A stretch of 52,752 bases of DNA. It comes from Cytophagaceae bacterium (GTDB taxonomy: Bacteria; Bacteroidota; Bacteroidia; Cytophagales; Cytophagaceae). The stretch spans positions 1 through 52,752 of the forward strand of contig JALONM010000017.1 in assembly GCA_025454925.1 (NCBI GenBank). Direction: 5' to 3'. This document shows, piece by piece, positions 52,016 through 52,752 of the stretch. The translations under genes were made by a program, and so were the position numbers. The notes beneath the pieces were generated by a model. It did not search any database. It saw only the letters and a list, made by a program, of their open reading frames with translations, and was not told where the DNA came from. Position 1 is the stretch's first letter; each line of letters starts with the position of its first letter.

Positions 52016-52411
52016 TTACTTGCCTTTAAACACCCAAAACTTCTGGCCAATAAAATTCAATACCGTGCTGGTTCCGGTAGCACAAAGGAATGCAAAAAGT
52101 GTTGCCTTGGGGAAAATGGATAAAACGATTTTGTTGATGGTGACATTGGCTACCAGTGAAAAGGAGTAGAGCAGTATAAATTTCCCGGCCTCTTTATATG
52201 ATTTTTCTTTGACGCCGAAGGTCCAGTATTTGTTCAACAAAAATGCTAACAAGGTTCCGCAAACGAACGAAATTCCTTTGGCCGAGTTGGTCGACAGTAT
52301 CGCATCCAGAAGGGCGTAAACGCCCAGATCCACGCTTACTGCCGAGCAGCCTGTAACGATGAATCGGAACAGTTCTTTTTGGGGGTATGATTGACCTTTT
52401 TCCATTGACAT
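52016..52411 (-). CDS. GtrA-family membrane protein
   Basis: The 131-residue protein has four membrane segments and GtrA features: ELFRFIVTGCSAVSVDLGVYALL, FLLNKYWTFG and NFIGQKFWVFK at the C terminus. GtrA proteins are thought to flip or move lipid-linked sugars for O-antigen or polysaccharide glycosylation. No glycosyltransferase is adjacent here. The start could be the first or third codon Met (52411 or 52405). Confidence 0.92.
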   Translation of the reverse strand: MSMEKGQSYPQKELFRFIVTGCSAVSVDLGVYALLDAILSTNSAKGISFVCGTLLAFLLNKYWTFGVKEKSYKEAGKFILLYSFSLVANVTINKIVLSIFPKATLFAFLCATGTSTVLNFIGQKFWVFKGK

Positions 52412-52688
52412 GAGTTACTCCATATTTTACTACAGCAACGTAGCGTATGCCGCTTTTGCTTGGGATCGATATATAATTTAATTCTACCAATTTAAAAAAC
52501 TTCTGTCAAAACGATGTGTTGAACCGGCTTATATCTAAACAGTTTGAAATTATTACCGCCGTCGGTGGGGCAGATATTGCCACGGCGAACGTTAGACTTG
52601 ACAACCCTGGGTCAGCAACTTTTGGGATTCCGGGTTGAAACTATTCTCATTTATCGAGTCTTCCTTTAGAAGCTATAATCATCTTCTA

Positions 52689-52752
52689 TGGAAATTGTTA
52701 ATCCCATGTACGATGCCTCTTTCAAATATTTGGTAGAGGATCCAGAATGCGC
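52689..52752 (+). CDS. start of an Rpn/PD-(D/E)XK-nuclease-like gene, cut by the window edge
   Basis: ATG 52689 opens a frame reading MEIVNPMYDASFKYLVEDPEC before the window ends. This start closely resembles that of Bacteroidota proteins annotated as Rpn-family recombination-promoting nuclease or PD-(D/E)XK nuclease transposase (NPxYDxxFKYLxED). Only 21 codons are visible, so the domain itself and its integrity cannot be judged. It may signal a mobile-element edge to the right. Confidence 0.55.

Noticed and set aside
1-52752. rRNA, tRNA, CRISPR and insertion-sequence genes
   Set aside because: I looked for tRNA-like cloverleaf ends, rRNA motifs, spaced direct repeats and transposase motifs and found none that stand up, apart from the partial Rpn-like start at the right edge.

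Overview
The window is a chromosomal segment of a Bacteroidota bacterium. Six predicted secreted proteins end in type IX secretion (T9SS) sorting domains (one type B, five type A or A-like). Candidate promoters carry the Bacteroidota -7 element TAnnTTTG, and nearly all genes lack a Shine-Dalgarno sequence. There is also a PorE-like TPR/PD40/OmpA protein, a DUF2723 membrane protein and a bacterial GGGP-synthase homologue. The family or genus cannot be fixed from the sequence; a gliding or T9SS-bearing Flavobacteriales, Chitinophagales or related lineage fits. I found no rRNA, tRNA, CRISPR array or intact insertion sequence.

Layout. 1-2.6 kb looks like an eroding glycan locus: a cut-off open frame, a SAM methyltransferase and a GT-C glycosyltransferase pseudogene with three in-frame stops. 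2.9-5.5 kb holds a small lipoprotein and a two-component pair (HisKA_3 kinase plus NarL-type regulator). 5.5-12.5 kb runs leftward: a duplicated LamG protein with a T9SS type B tail, a large lipoprotein ending in a cytochrome c domain, and an orphan TonB-dependent receptor. 13.7-20.5 kb is a tightly packed heme-uptake operon on the minus strand, in the order hmuR-hmuY-hmuT-hmuU-hmuV-hemS. It covers outer-membrane receptor, HmuY hemophore, periplasmic binder, permease, ATPase and cytoplasmic heme handling. An orphan response regulator is divergent from it.

21.5-26 kb holds a family 2 glycosyltransferase and the 1045-residue PorE-like protein with three LysM-like repeats. 26-30.9 kb has a DHH phosphoesterase followed by three FKBP isomerase genes, with ndk divergent. 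31-36.2 kb carries three T9SS cargo proteins, a FucP-type sugar transporter and a 61-residue companion protein. 36.4-39.2 kb has a SulP anion transporter with a 200-residue C-terminal extension, overlapping a sugar-phosphate transferase whose catalytic Asp is Asn. 39.3-49.8 kb is rightward and housekeeping-like: a T9SS-tail-only miniprotein, DUF2723, rlmB, a LysM protein, ComF and a YiiX-like amidase (both leftward), a histone H1-like protein, a barrel-like secreted protein and a GGGP synthase. 49.9-52.4 kb has tandem universal stress proteins and a GtrA protein, and the right edge starts an Rpn/PD-(D/E)XK-like gene.

No wholly new multi-gene system is evident. The most unusual signals are the histone-like gene with a perfect AAGGAGG Shine-Dalgarno in a genome that otherwise ignores it, the Asp-to-Asn phosphoglycosyl transferase beside SulP, a modular GC-rich repeat family (three copies), three promoters placed so that transcripts would be leaderless, and the three-stop glycosyltransferase gene.
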